From Halodesulfovibrio spirochaetisodalis (lineage in GTDB: Bacteria; Desulfobacterota; Desulfovibrionia; Desulfovibrionales; Desulfovibrionaceae), in NCBI RefSeq assembly GCF_001672295.1, contig NZ_JXMS01000003.1, positions 62,001-126,000 of the forward strand: a stretch of 64,000 nt of DNA, given 5' to 3'. A program made the translations under genes and the position numbers. The notes under the pieces were generated by a model. It had not been told where the DNA came from. It did not search any database and saw only the letters and a list, made by a program, of their open reading frames with translations. This document shows positions 41,045 through 49,928 of the stretch, one piece after another (positions within the stretch are counted from its first letter, which is position 1; each line of letters begins with the position of its first letter).

Positions 41045-43282
41045 CTAGTAGCCCTTGAATGGGTTAGGACCTTTCTCGAAGACCATGTCCATGAAGCTGT
41101 CAATCATGCCAGGTACTTTATCGTACTCGTCAATAGCAACTTCATACTGCTCTACGCGGTCAGGCTCTACACCAAGGCGTTCCAGAGTTTCAGCAATGTT
41201 GTCTTTACGGCGGTTACAAATCTCAGAACCTTTTACAAAGTGGCACTGGTAATCGTCACCGTATTTACAACCGAGCAGCATAACGCCGTCGATACCTTTG
41301 GACATTGCATCAGCAACCCAGATGGCGTTAACAGAGCCAAGACAACGTACCGGAATGATACGTACATACGGGCTCCATGCTTTACCACGGATAGCAGCCA
41401 TATCAAGTGCAGGGTATGCATCGTTTTCACAGGCAAGAATCAGAACGCGCGGGCCGCCTTCTTCCATATCATCCGGTACATCGATTTCACGGATCATAGA
41501 ACCGATCTGGTCAATGTTGTAGTTATCAAAGGAGATAACACGTTCCGGACAAGCACCCATACAAGTACCACAGCGGCGACAGCGGCTGAAGTTTGGAAGC
41601 GGAGTGCCTTTTTCATCATCGTCCAGAGCGCCGAACGGACACTCTTCTGTACAACGCTTACACTGTGTACAACGAACAAAGTTGAATACAGGGTAGCTTA
41701 AGTCACCGGAACGAGGATGAACGGATACACCACGGTTTGCAGATTCAATACATTGAATTGCTTTCATGGTTGCGCCGATTGCATCTTCTTCTGCTGCATC
41801 CATCATCATTGGCTGACGTACACAACCTGCTGCGTACACACCGGTACGACGGGTTTCATACGGGAAGCAAATGTAGTTGGAATCTGCGTATCCGTCGAAG
41901 AGATCAAGATCTGGGAATGCAGGACCCTGACGGTAGTCAAAGTTCATTACCGGATCTTTAGCAGTTGCAGGAACAATACCTGTAGGAAGAACAACCATAT
42001 CTACCGGAATTTCAACATCATCACCCATAAGAGTGTTGCCTGCAGAAACTACGAGAGAGCCGTCTTCTTCTGTAATGCCTTTGATCTCTGCTTTGGACAT
42101 CATGATACCGAGACGATCCTGCGCTGTTTTGTAGTAGCGCTCATGGATGCCAGGAACAACCATGGAGTCATACAGTACGTATGCACGGCCATCTTCATGA
42201 GCATCACACAGGTAGTTCGCCTGTTTCAAAGCAACCATGGAGTTCACGTAGCTGGAGTATGCAAGGTGACGTACGGATTCTAAATCCTCATGTACGTAGC
42301 CTTCTTCCTCTTCAGAAGCAGCTTCTTCAGCTTCCACTTCTTCAGGTGCTGCGTAAATATCACCACCGGTTACTGTATCGGTATTGATGATAAAAGCGAC
42401 GCGCTTTGCATCCAGCTTGCCTTCTTTAGCAAGCTTTTCATATTCAGCAGAAGTAACAACGTTTGGAATGCTGCCGTATCCGAATGGAGCGAGCAGCTCG
42501 TTATCCATTGGTTTCCAGCCGGCAGCAAGAACAGCTGCGCCTACACTGTATTCCTGACCTGCAACCTGCGCAGTGTACTGACCAGGAGTACCAGCGAGTT
42601 TTTCTACTGTTGCATTAAGGACAACCTTAATTTTTTCGTTCGCTGTTACTTCTTCAATTTTTGCTTCAAGACCGAGGTCGTGAGCTTCTTCGTACGGGAA
42701 CTCAAGAGGAACAGTTTTGAGCATGTTCAGTGCTTTACCACCAAGCTGCGCATCTTTTTCCACAAGAATTACATCGTAGCCGTAGTCAGCTGCCTGCTTT
42801 GCAGCAGTAAGACCTGCCCAACCACCACCAAGAACGAGAATGGTCTTTACAGACTCAAACTCAGGCGGTTCTGGAACAGCTGTTTTCTGCAGCTTGATAA
42901 TACCCATGGTCACGTAGTCTTTCGCCATGGCCATGAGAAGCTCAGGAGCAGTTCCGCCTGCAGCTGGAACAGTCCCATCCGGGTTCTTGTACGCCATTGC
43001 ACATTGTTCGCGCAGGTTAATACGCTCTACAATAACGTTTTCAAACTCGTAGATATCCCAGTCAACACGAGGGGAAGAACCACAAATCGCGATTCCGTCC
43101 AGCCCTTGTTCAGCAATGTCTTTTTTGATTTCCTCGCGTGCGCTTGAAGCCGCAAGCACAGGAAAAACTTTTACTACAGGGCAGGCATCGCCAAACTTGT
43201 TAGATACGCCAGTGCTCAGCTCATCAGCATCAATAATGCCGAGTGCGGACTGGTCAAAATATACGCCAATTTTTTCGGCCAT
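41045..43282 (-). CDS. qmoB: Quinone-interacting membrane-bound oxidoreductase subunit QmoB
   Basis: This 745-residue HdrA-like flavoprotein has an N-terminal extension followed by the FAD-binding GGGWAG (152-157). Two ferredoxin motifs lie at about 538-550 (CTQCKRCTEECPFG) and 568-578 (CRRCGTCMGACPE). An MvhD-like domain covers about 610-745, with the conserved cysteines in LACENDAYPAL, PVRCLGSVN and LLGCKYGDDYQCHF. An acidic insert (EEVEAEEAASEEEEG) lies near the middle. QmoB is thought to relay or confurcate electrons between quinol, AprBA and possibly other donors. It sits 5 bases after qmoA and 13 before qmoC. Confidence 0.96.
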   Translation of the reverse strand: MAEKIGVYFDQSALGIIDADELSTGVSNKFGDACPVVKVFPVLAASSAREEIKKDIAEQGLDGIAICGSSPRVDWDIYEFENVIVERINLREQCAMAYKNPDGTVPAAGGTAPELLMAMAKDYVTMGIIKLQKTAVPEPPEFESVKTILVLGGGWAGLTAAKQAADYGYDVILVEKDAQLGGKALNMLKTVPLEFPYEEAHDLGLEAKIEEVTANEKIKVVLNATVEKLAGTPGQYTAQVAGQEYSVGAAVLAAGWKPMDNELLAPFGYGSIPNVVTSAEYEKLAKEGKLDAKRVAFIINTDTVTGGDIYAAPEEVEAEEAASEEEEGYVHEDLESVRHLAYSSYVNSMVALKQANYLCDAHEDGRAYVLYDSMVVPGIHERYYKTAQDRLGIMMSKAEIKGITEEDGSLVVSAGNTLMGDDVEIPVDMVVLPTGIVPATAKDPVMNFDYRQGPAFPDLDLFDGYADSNYICFPYETRRTGVYAAGCVRQPMMMDAAEEDAIGATMKAIQCIESANRGVSVHPRSGDLSYPVFNFVRCTQCKRCTEECPFGALDDDEKGTPLPNFSRCRRCGTCMGACPERVISFDNYNIDQIGSMIREIDVPDDMEEGGPRVLILACENDAYPALDMAAIRGKAWSPYVRIIPVRCLGSVNAIWVADAMSKGIDGVMLLGCKYGDDYQCHFVKGSEICNRRKDNIAETLERLGVEPDRVEQYEVAIDEYDKVPGMIDSFMDMVFEKGPNPFKGY

Positions 43283-43287
43283 TCTAC

Positions 43288-44526
43288 CTACCTCCCGCGA
43301 ACCGTCTGGATTGCTTTAAGAGCTGCGCTGGTACCAGACTGAGCAGAGCGCATAACATCCAGAGGCTTTTGAGCACAACCAGCAGAGAAGATACCTTTAG
43401 CTTCGCCGTCAACAACAAAGCCTTCTTCGTCAAGCTCTACCCCGAACGGATTAGTATCACCTGCAAGGCTCGGCTGCATACCGGTTGCAAGCACTACCAT
43501 GTCATGACGGATTTTGGCTTTATGGCCTTTTACAGCATCTTCTACTTCAACAATCACATCACCTGTTGCAGCATCTTCTTCTACGCCAGCTACCTTACCT
43601 TTCACGAGATGCAGCTTCTCATCAGCGATAGCTTTGCGCATGAACTTGTCATAACGACCAGGAGTACGCATATCGATGTAGTAAATGGTAACGTCAGCGT
43701 CTGGGTACTGTTCACGCACATACAGAGCCTGCTTAAGAGAAGCCATGCAACAGATGTAAGAACAGAAACCAAGATGATTCTGGTCACGGGAACCTGCACA
43801 CTGTACGAAAGCAATTTTCTCAGGTGCTTTTCCGTCAGACGGACGAGTAATTCCGCCATCTGTAGGACCGTTAGGAGATGCGAGGCGTTCCATCTGCATG
43901 TTGGAAATACAGTTGGTAATCTGGCCTGCGCCAAGGTTGGACAGGTTGGTAACATCATATGGTTTCCAACCGGTAGCGAGAACAATGCTGCCAACAGAAA
44001 GTTCAATTTCTTTTGCAGCTTCATTCAAATCACACGCATCAGAAGCACCAACTTTAATTGCGTCGGCACTGCTCAACTTTTTCGGTTCCAGAACAAAACG
44101 GTTCGGGAACGCAAAAGGCGTGTCCATGTAAAGTGGTTTACGGGTTGCAAGTCCAAGGTTGAACTCATCTGCAACTTCACTTTCAAGAGAAGCAGCAAGT
44201 TCACCAAGGTCAGCACTGCTTGGAGCAGTACAGCGCGGGGCAATAGAAACTTTAACAGTAAAGTTTCCAGCTTCGCCTTCAACAGAATCCACAGTAGCCA
44301 TTGTTAAGAACTTAACATTCGGATTCTTTTTAATACGCTGGTACTGAATCTCCAATCCACAGGATGGAGGGCAGAGCTTTGGAAAATATTTATTCAGCTG
44401 TGCCACTCTGCCGCCGAGAAACGGTGATTTCTCAACGATGTACACTTCGTAGCCGAGTTCAGCAGCTTCAAGTGCGGCAGTAAGGCCGCTGAATCCGCCT
44501 CCGACGACGAGTATGGAGTTCGACAT
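43288..44526 (-). CDS. qmoA: Quinone-interacting membrane-bound oxidoreductase subunit QmoA
   Basis: This 412-residue HdrA-like FAD protein begins SILVVGGGFSGLTAALEAAE (dinucleotide-binding glycines at 9-14). It keeps the CPPSCG pair (C52, C56), VLATGWKPYDVTNLSNLGAG and the second dinucleotide segment FVQCAGSRDQN. It lacks the ferredoxin domain of QmoB. It forms the soluble face of the Qmo complex with QmoB. The start follows GGGAGG. A 171-base gap separates it from aprA and contains the aprA terminator and a long inverted repeat, so qmo transcription may be independent of apr. Confidence 0.96.
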   Translation of the reverse strand: MSNSILVVGGGFSGLTAALEAAELGYEVYIVEKSPFLGGRVAQLNKYFPKLCPPSCGLEIQYQRIKKNPNVKFLTMATVDSVEGEAGNFTVKVSIAPRCTAPSSADLGELAASLESEVADEFNLGLATRKPLYMDTPFAFPNRFVLEPKKLSSADAIKVGASDACDLNEAAKEIELSVGSIVLATGWKPYDVTNLSNLGAGQITNCISNMQMERLASPNGPTDGGITRPSDGKAPEKIAFVQCAGSRDQNHLGFCSYICCMASLKQALYVREQYPDADVTIYYIDMRTPGRYDKFMRKAIADEKLHLVKGKVAGVEEDAATGDVIVEVEDAVKGHKAKIRHDMVVLATGMQPSLAGDTNPFGVELDEEGFVVDGEAKGIFSAGCAQKPLDVMRSAQSGTSAALKAIQTVRGR

Positions 44527-44572
44527 TTAGCAATCCTCCCTACAATTGTTTCGGGCCTATAGTCAAAACGGC

Positions 44573-44617
44573 CTAAGCACAGACAATAAGTTGAGAGCAC
44601 TTACTGTCTCAGCTTAG
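44573..44617 (-). repeat. Long inverted repeat in the aprA-qmoA gap (qmo leader)
   Basis: CTAAGC, AGACA and TAAGT on one arm match ACTTA, TGTCT and GCTTAG on the other, around a seven-base loop. On the minus-strand RNA 17 of 19 positions can pair, including a G-U where the DNA strands mismatch. It lies 47 bases upstream of the qmoA start. Confidence 0.75.
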
Positions 44618-44631
44618 ACCGAGTTGATAAG

Positions 44632-44671
44632 GGAAGAAAAAGGGGCGATTGCGGTGTCCCGCAACCGCCCC
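44632..44671 (-). terminator. Intrinsic terminator of aprBA
   Basis: On the minus strand, GGGGCGGTTGCGG and CCGCAATCGCCCC pair with one G-U, followed by TTTTTC. It lies 26 bases past the aprA stop. Confidence 0.85.
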
Positions 44672-44697
44672 GGACGTTCAGTAAGAAGCTCTACAGA

Positions 44698-46695
44698 TTA
44701 AGCTGTTGGAATGATCTGGTAGTAAGGCTTCTTGAAGATGGTGGTTTCACCAGTCTTCGGATCGTATTTGGAGTTAACGAAGCACTTCCATTTTTCGTCG
44801 TCAAGACCCATGAAGTCTGCACGGTAGTAGAAACCAGGGTAACGGGTTTCAGTACGGAATGCGATGTGCTGCATGTGGAGACGTACAGTCCAGAGACGAT
44901 GGTAGTTTTCCCAACAACGGAGGAGTTCGTGAAGGTCACGAGCAGCCAGTTTGAGGGAGTCTTCTTCGAGCATGTCGAGGAGGTGGAAACCAGTCGCCAA
45001 TGCTGCTTCAGAAGTGGTGTAGTATGTGCTACAACCGCCACCGTATTCGTCAGTTGCTTTAACCAGGCGCATCATGAAGTTCTTAGGAGAGATGTACTCT
45101 GGGTTAACAACAGGGTCGGTAGATACGTCTTTACCAGCCATGTAGTTGTCGAATGGACGGTAGATCAGCTTAGCAAGATCTTTGGAGTCTTCGGCAATTG
45201 CAGGCTTGTAGTCTTTGTGATCGATGCACCAGCGAACCATCTGCTTACCACAAATACGGCCTTCTGCGTGAGAACCGGAGGAGAACTTGTGACCAGATGC
45301 ACCAACACCGTCAGCACAAGTCCAGAGGCCCATAACGGAAGTCATACGGTTGTATACCTTACCGTTTGCAGCACGTACTTTGTAGTCTTCAGGAACCCAC
45401 TCTTCGTCTGGACCGGAAGTCCAGATACCACAACAACCGGAGTGGGAGCCGAGGAGGTAAGGTTCTGTTGGCATGATTTCAGAGCCAGTTTCTTCAGGCT
45501 GAATGTTCATTGCAGCCCAGAGGTTAGCCTGACCAACACACATGTCGAGGAAATCTTCCCATGCTTCAGACTCAAGGTGCTTCTGTTCAGCAGGAGTAAG
45601 AGTTTCGAATGTGGTCTGAAGTGCAGTCTTGGTATCCATGTAAATTGGACCACGACCTTCACGCATTTCACGGAGCATCATGTGGTTACGCAGACAGGTC
45701 GGGATAATGTGACCTTTAGCGTAGCCGCGATCTTCGTATGGCTTGAGCATTGCGCGGTTAGTTACGCAGTAGTCTTCGCCACGGAAGTTAGTTGCTTTAG
45801 CTTTGAAGAGAAGGAACCATGCACCAACCGGACCGTAACCATCTTTAAAACGAGCTGGTACGAAGCGGTTTTCCATCATGGTCATTTCTGCGCCAACCTG
45901 AGCACACATGGTGTAAGTGGAACCTGCGTTCCATACTGGGTACCATGCACGACCCATACCTTCACCTGTGGAACGAGGCTTGTACACGTTAACTGCACCA
46001 CCACATGCTACAACCATAGCATTGGAACGGTAAACGTGAACTTCGTTATCACGAAGGTTGAAGCCAACAGCACCAGCAACGCGGTTTTCTACGTTAGCAT
46101 CAAGAAGAAGCTTAACAATAAAGATACGTTCCTGAATACGCTCTTCACCGAGTGCGTTTTTAGCAGCTTCAGCAACGATACATTTGTATGCTTCACCGTT
46201 GATCATCATCTGCCAGCGACCGGAGCGAACTGGAGCGTCACCATTGCGGAGGGACTTGCCAGCAGCTTTAGCAGCAGCACCGTCGAGGTTCTTATCGTTC
46301 TCATCTTTGATCCAGCAAGGAAGGCCCCACTCTTCAAAGAGGTGAACAGAGTCATCAACGTGACGACCAAGGTCAAAGATAAGGTCTTCACGTACGAGAC
46401 CCATGAGGTCAGTACGAACCATACGAACGTAGTCATCTGCAGTGTTATCACCAAGGTAGGTGTTAATCGCAGAAAGACCCTGTGCAACAGCACCGGAACG
46501 TTCAAGAGCAGCTTTATCAACGAGCAGAATTTTCAGCTCAGGTGCGTATTTTTCAGCCCAGCGAACGGCTTCAAATGCTGCACCACAGTTACCCATACCA
46601 CCGCCAACCATGAGGATGTCTACATCATGTTCTACGATTGCAGGTTCAGCAATCGCAACGCCTCGTGGCTGTTCCTTAACGGGAATCATCGGCAT
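44698..46695 (-). CDS. aprA: Adenylylsulfate (APS) reductase alpha subunit
   Basis: This 665-residue flavoprotein of the fumarate reductase/succinate dehydrogenase superfamily has the FAD motif VGGGMGNCGAA (residues 30-40). It also carries AQGLSAINTYLG, VACGGAVNVYKPRS, LLGSHSGCCGIWTSGP and the family-specific MGLWTCADGVGASGHKFSSG. It reduces APS to sulfite and AMP in the cytoplasm, with electrons from AprB and ultimately Qmo. The length and motifs match dissimilatory AprA. It follows aprB by 34 bases. A long open frame exists on its antisense strand, but that is a codon-usage artefact. Confidence 0.98.
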   Translation of the reverse strand: MPMIPVKEQPRGVAIAEPAIVEHDVDILMVGGGMGNCGAAFEAVRWAEKYAPELKILLVDKAALERSGAVAQGLSAINTYLGDNTADDYVRMVRTDLMGLVREDLIFDLGRHVDDSVHLFEEWGLPCWIKDENDKNLDGAAAKAAGKSLRNGDAPVRSGRWQMMINGEAYKCIVAEAAKNALGEERIQERIFIVKLLLDANVENRVAGAVGFNLRDNEVHVYRSNAMVVACGGAVNVYKPRSTGEGMGRAWYPVWNAGSTYTMCAQVGAEMTMMENRFVPARFKDGYGPVGAWFLLFKAKATNFRGEDYCVTNRAMLKPYEDRGYAKGHIIPTCLRNHMMLREMREGRGPIYMDTKTALQTTFETLTPAEQKHLESEAWEDFLDMCVGQANLWAAMNIQPEETGSEIMPTEPYLLGSHSGCCGIWTSGPDEEWVPEDYKVRAANGKVYNRMTSVMGLWTCADGVGASGHKFSSGSHAEGRICGKQMVRWCIDHKDYKPAIAEDSKDLAKLIYRPFDNYMAGKDVSTDPVVNPEYISPKNFMMRLVKATDEYGGGCSTYYTTSEAALATGFHLLDMLEEDSLKLAARDLHELLRCWENYHRLWTVRLHMQHIAFRTETRYPGFYYRADFMGLDDEKWKCFVNSKYDPKTGETTIFKKPYYQIIPTA

Positions 46696-46729
46696 GATAA
46701 TATCTCCTTAGGAATAAATTCCGTAAAAA

Positions 46730-47218
46730 TTAAACCGCAGAGGCCTTTTTGACCATTGTGATGTCAGCTTCTGCAACTTCGAACTTCTGACCCATAGCTT
46801 CGATCGGAGCAACGAGCTCTGCTTCAGTAAAGAGCAGTTCGTTATCGAGATCGGTTGGTTCCGGCTTACCTTCGAACGGCTTGATGGAGCCTTCTGGGGT
46901 AGTACGGATTGGGAATTTGAAGCGTTTAACATTACCGTTACGGAATTTAACGGTCCACATGATAGAATCAGCGGAACGCATTGGGATACAAGTGCCACCT
47001 AAAGGTGCAAAGTCAGCATATGGACGTGCTGTAATTGCGCCCTGAGGACAAATTTTAACACAGGAGTAGCATTCCCAGCATGCTTCTGGCTCCTGGTTGA
47101 AGGCCTTCATTTCATCTGCATCGAGAATCATGAGGTCGTTGGGGCAGATGTACATGCAAGCGGTTTTCTCGCCACCTTTGCAGCCATCACACTTGGACGG
47201 GTCTACATATGTCGGCAT
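46730..47218 (-). CDS. aprB: Adenylylsulfate (APS) reductase beta subunit
   Basis: This 162-residue ferredoxin-like subunit has two [4Fe-4S] motifs: C10, C13, C21, C25 and C47, C50, C53, C57. A C-terminal tail wraps around AprA in known structures (RFKFPIRTTPEGSI region onward). The seven-residue insertion between the second and third cysteines of the first cluster is typical of AprB. It transfers electrons to the FAD of AprA. The ATG at 47218 has a GGAGG site. The upstream 760-base region should hold the promoter of this highly expressed unit. Confidence 0.97.
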   Translation of the reverse strand: MPTYVDPSKCDGCKGGEKTACMYICPNDLMILDADEMKAFNQEPEACWECYSCVKICPQGAITARPYADFAPLGGTCIPMRSADSIMWTVKFRNGNVKRFKFPIRTTPEGSIKPFEGKPEPTDLDNELLFTEAELVAPIEAMGQKFEVAEADITMVKKASAV

Positions 47219-47977
47219 ACCTAATCCTCCAACACAACGATTAAGGGGTTTACCTAAAAAGCTTTTTTCCCACGATGGGGTCCACCACTCGATGGAGTCG
47301 ATAAAGCAGGAAACTGTTCCCGCCTCATCTAGGCTCCACCGAATCAGAGGGAGACAGCGATGCGGGCGCTTTCCGTATCGCTTGTGAAAGTTCTAACAAA
47401 GCTTTCCAGAGAAGGTCAAGCATCTTGTGCATTTTTTTCACAAAGACCTTTCGTTTTTTCTCAAAACCCTGTTTTCACTATCACTTTTTCAAGAACTAAA
47501 AATCTTGCCCTACTGGAAATATCCGAATGGACATAAGACATTTACAATTATTGGCAGGATGTTGCAAGCAATTCACAAGGAACTTTATGCTTTTTTTCAC
47601 TTGCTCCGTAGCACAAAACGTCGCAAATTAAAATTTATTGTTTAATAACACAAAGTTATAGCACAAAATACTGTTTGGAGCCCATCTCATTGCTTGTTCA
47701 CTCATTCACAACAAATACATTTTAGTAGCGTTATATTGCTATTGTGAAAAAAAGCACATTGCCGGCAGCGCCGCCATACCCTGTACAAAACAGAGCCAGC
47801 AGCAACACGCCATAAACAGGGCTATCTTTCCGGTTGGTTCTATAAAACGCCCTGTTCCTATTTTTATGATACAGTTTTTCAAGCAAGACTTTTTACAAGA
47901 AAGCCGTATTTCCACTTGCGACTCTAGCAGTTTCAGGCTAGGGGAACGCCACACCCACAAAGTAAGGCTACATTCCA
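47219..47977. promoter_or_regulatory. Divergent control region between aprB and the EPSP-synthase-like gene
   Basis: No gene with a credible start lies in these 759 bases. A minus-strand promoter is possible: TTGACC (47414-47419, reverse strand) and, 18 bases on, TAGAAC. Three TTGTGA-type palindromes are present: TTGTGA-N6-TAACAA at 47382-47399, TTGTG-N9-CACAA at 47425-47443, and TTGTTC-N6-TCACAA at 47694-47711. Such sites resemble operators of Rex or of CRP/FNR-type HcpR, both known to act on sulfate-respiration genes in Desulfovibrio. The first would overlap the -10. The remaining A/T-rich sequence shows nothing definite. Confidence 0.45.
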
Positions 47978-49606
47978 ATGAAAAAAAATATGACCCTTGT
48001 TGAAGAAATTTCCGAACTTGATCTTGAGCTCTTGAAACTGCTGGCTCGCCGATCAAAGCTTCTTAAGAAAACCCGCCGCCGTAAAAAAGAAGGTGCGGGT
48101 ACTGATTCTATTTCTAATGAAAAGCGTATCCGTCTGGCCTGGGAAGAGTCTGCCTGTAAGTTCAGCAGAGATCCTCGCCTTGCTCACCAGATGTTTACTC
48201 TGATTCAGGATATTGAATTTATCTCACGTGATGACGCGGAAGACCACACAGGTTTCGGCCTCGCACCAAACACACAGCCTGTTAATGTTGATATCGCAGG
48301 CCCTGCAGCACTGGCTCCAACCCAGATCTGGATTGCACTTGCTGCAGCAAACGGTGTTGAGTGCAACCTGACAGGCATCTCTACCGCGCATCCGGTTTCA
48401 GATATTGTTAAAGCATTCAATCAGGCTGGCGCACGCCTCAGCTGGAAAGGCAACGACCTTTTCTGCAAGGAAGCAAAAGCGCTTGATTTTGCGGACAAGG
48501 TTATCTTTGCAGGTAATAGCGAATTTAACGTATACCTCCTTGCACTTCAGGCTGCTGCAAAACACGGCACAATGAAGCTTACCGGAGGCTCTGCACTTAA
48601 GGATGCTGACATTTCAGCATTCCGTAACTTCCTCACACAACTCGGTGCCCGTATTGCACACGTTGTTCCACGATCAAATGGCCTTCCGGTACGTCTTGAG
48701 TGCTCCGGCCTTATTCCGGAAACTGTTGCTATTCCAGACACCCTTTCCGAAGAAGCCGTTATTGCTACACTCGTTGCCGCAACAACCTGGGGCACAAACG
48801 TAGCAATCGATCTTTCCCAGAACGACGCTGCTGCTAACGCGCTCGGCATTGTGACGCCGATCTTTGAATCCGCAGGTATTGAGTACACTGTTGAAGGTAC
48901 TACCTGCACAATCCTTGCTGATGAGCCGGACTTTCCTGTATATCCTGCAATCACCATGGACCCTACAATCTGTGCGAGCCTTCTTGCGTACCCTGCCTTC
49001 ACCGGCGGTAAAGTTACCCTGCGAGGCACATGGCCGGCTGAAACTTCTGAAGCCGACTCTGTCATTGCACTGCTCAAATCCGTCGGCCTCACTGTTGCAG
49101 TAAGACCGGACAGCATTACTGCCGCCAAACCGGAACGCGGTCACTCCACTGACCAGGTTGACATGCAGGGTCTGCCAGCAAGCTACTTCCCGCTTGCCAT
49201 GGCACTTACCTGTATTAAAGCTGCTGCCACCAAGGAACCTGTTGAACTCCCTGCTGCTCCTGCCGGTACTTCCATTGAAGTTATCGAAAGCTTTGCAGCA
49301 CAGGCCAACATGCTGCTTGATGATAATAAAGTGCATCCAAATGCGGACATTCCGCACGCAACAGTGTGGACAAGCCCTGATGCTTTCTGGACCATGGCAC
49401 TTGGACAGCTTGCGTTTATCAACCGCCCGCTCCAGCTTGCCAACCCAGGCAGCATTACCGATCTGATGCCTACATTCTGGATGTTCTACAACACACTTCC
49501 GGAACCTACTATGGTTCGTAAGCCAAGAGAGGAACAGAGTGGAGACAAGCCAAAAAGACGCAGAGTCTTTGCCGACGACAATTCCAGAGGTAGAAGCGCT
49601 GATTAA
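47978..49606 (+). CDS. EPSP-synthase-like protein with chorismate-mutase-like N terminus and altered active site
   Basis: This is a 542-residue protein. Residues 1-85 look like the helical AroQ chorismate mutase fold (ISELDLELLKLLARRSKLLKK, then EKRIRLAWEESA). The rest follows the two-lobed EPSP synthase pattern, with GPAALAPTQIWIALAAANG, GNSEFNVYLLALQAAAKHG and DMQGLPASYFPLAMALTCI at the expected places. However, the usual catalytic motifs cannot be found. PxSKSxSxR is replaced by APTQIWI, LGNAGTxxR by AGNSEFNVYL, and the RxKExDR segment by GTSIEVIE. It may be a non-catalytic relative or an enzyme with another activity. The C terminus is basic and disordered. Other shikimate genes are absent. 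Confidence 0.72.
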   Translation: MKKNMTLVEEISELDLELLKLLARRSKLLKKTRRRKKEGAGTDSISNEKRIRLAWEESACKFSRDPRLAHQMFTLIQDIEFISRDDAEDHTGFGLAPNTQPVNVDIAGPAALAPTQIWIALAAANGVECNLTGISTAHPVSDIVKAFNQAGARLSWKGNDLFCKEAKALDFADKVIFAGNSEFNVYLLALQAAAKHGTMKLTGGSALKDADISAFRNFLTQLGARIAHVVPRSNGLPVRLECSGLIPETVAIPDTLSEEAVIATLVAATTWGTNVAIDLSQNDAAANALGIVTPIFESAGIEYTVEGTTCTILADEPDFPVYPAITMDPTICASLLAYPAFTGGKVTLRGTWPAETSEADSVIALLKSVGLTVAVRPDSITAAKPERGHSTDQVDMQGLPASYFPLAMALTCIKAAATKEPVELPAAPAGTSIEVIESFAAQANMLLDDNKVHPNADIPHATVWTSPDAFWTMALGQLAFINRPLQLANPGSITDLMPTFWMFYNTLPEPTMVRKPREEQSGDKPKRRRVFADDNSRGRSAD

Positions 49607-49799
49607 GCAATACGACAGCGAACTCAAAGCCATTGAGGACGCGTTTCGTGAACTCGTTGCTTCTGAAGACCCTGCAAAAGGCGTCTTTCATGCAAGCGAA
49701 ATTCACGAGAACCGTCAGCAAAAAAACATTGCAGAGGTCAACAGACAGTTTGCAGTGAACAGACGGAACAGACTTCGCATGGAAGCTGAGCCATTTTAG
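49539..49799 (+). CDS. Small charged protein of unknown function, overlapping the previous gene
   Basis: The 86-residue protein starts at GTG 49539, inside the last 68 bases of the EPSP-synthase-like gene in another frame. A GAGG site lies six bases upstream, which favours real, coupled translation. The sequence is helical and charged (PEVEALIKQYDSELKAIEDAF), ending in a basic NRRNRLRMEAEPF. A strong terminator follows directly after the stop. No family was recognised. Confidence 0.6.
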   Translation: METSQKDAESLPTTIPEVEALIKQYDSELKAIEDAFRELVASEDPAKGVFHASEIHENRQQKNIAEVNRQFAVNRRNRLRMEAEPF

Positions 49800-49803
49800 A
49801 ATT

Positions 49804-49837
49804 AAACGCCGTACTTACACAGTACGGCGTTTTTTTA
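49804..49837 (+). terminator. Intrinsic terminator
   Basis: AACGCCGTACT and AGTACGGCGTT pair around a five-base loop, followed by TTTTTTAT. Confidence 0.93.
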
Positions 49838-49928
49838 TATTTCCTCATCTGGACAGTTGCTGCAAGATTGCCTATCAAATTCGAATAACAATTTAGTAAA
49901 TTTCGACGCATTTTATACGAGGTATCTC

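Noticed and set aside
42290-44307. Two long plus-strand frames opposite qmoB and qmoA
   Set aside because: Both lie fully inside certain genes and give Cys/Phe/Ser-rich sequences without motifs; treated as shadows.
44866-46752. A 628-codon open frame on the plus strand, antisense to aprA
   Set aside because: It is the mirror of a highly codon-biased gene; no ribosome site, no recognisable domain, and composition typical of antisense translation (rich in Val, Thr, Cys and Phe).
47427-47645. A 72-codon plus-strand frame in the aprB upstream region
   Set aside because: Low-complexity Leu/Phe/Lys composition from A/T-rich DNA, no ribosome site.
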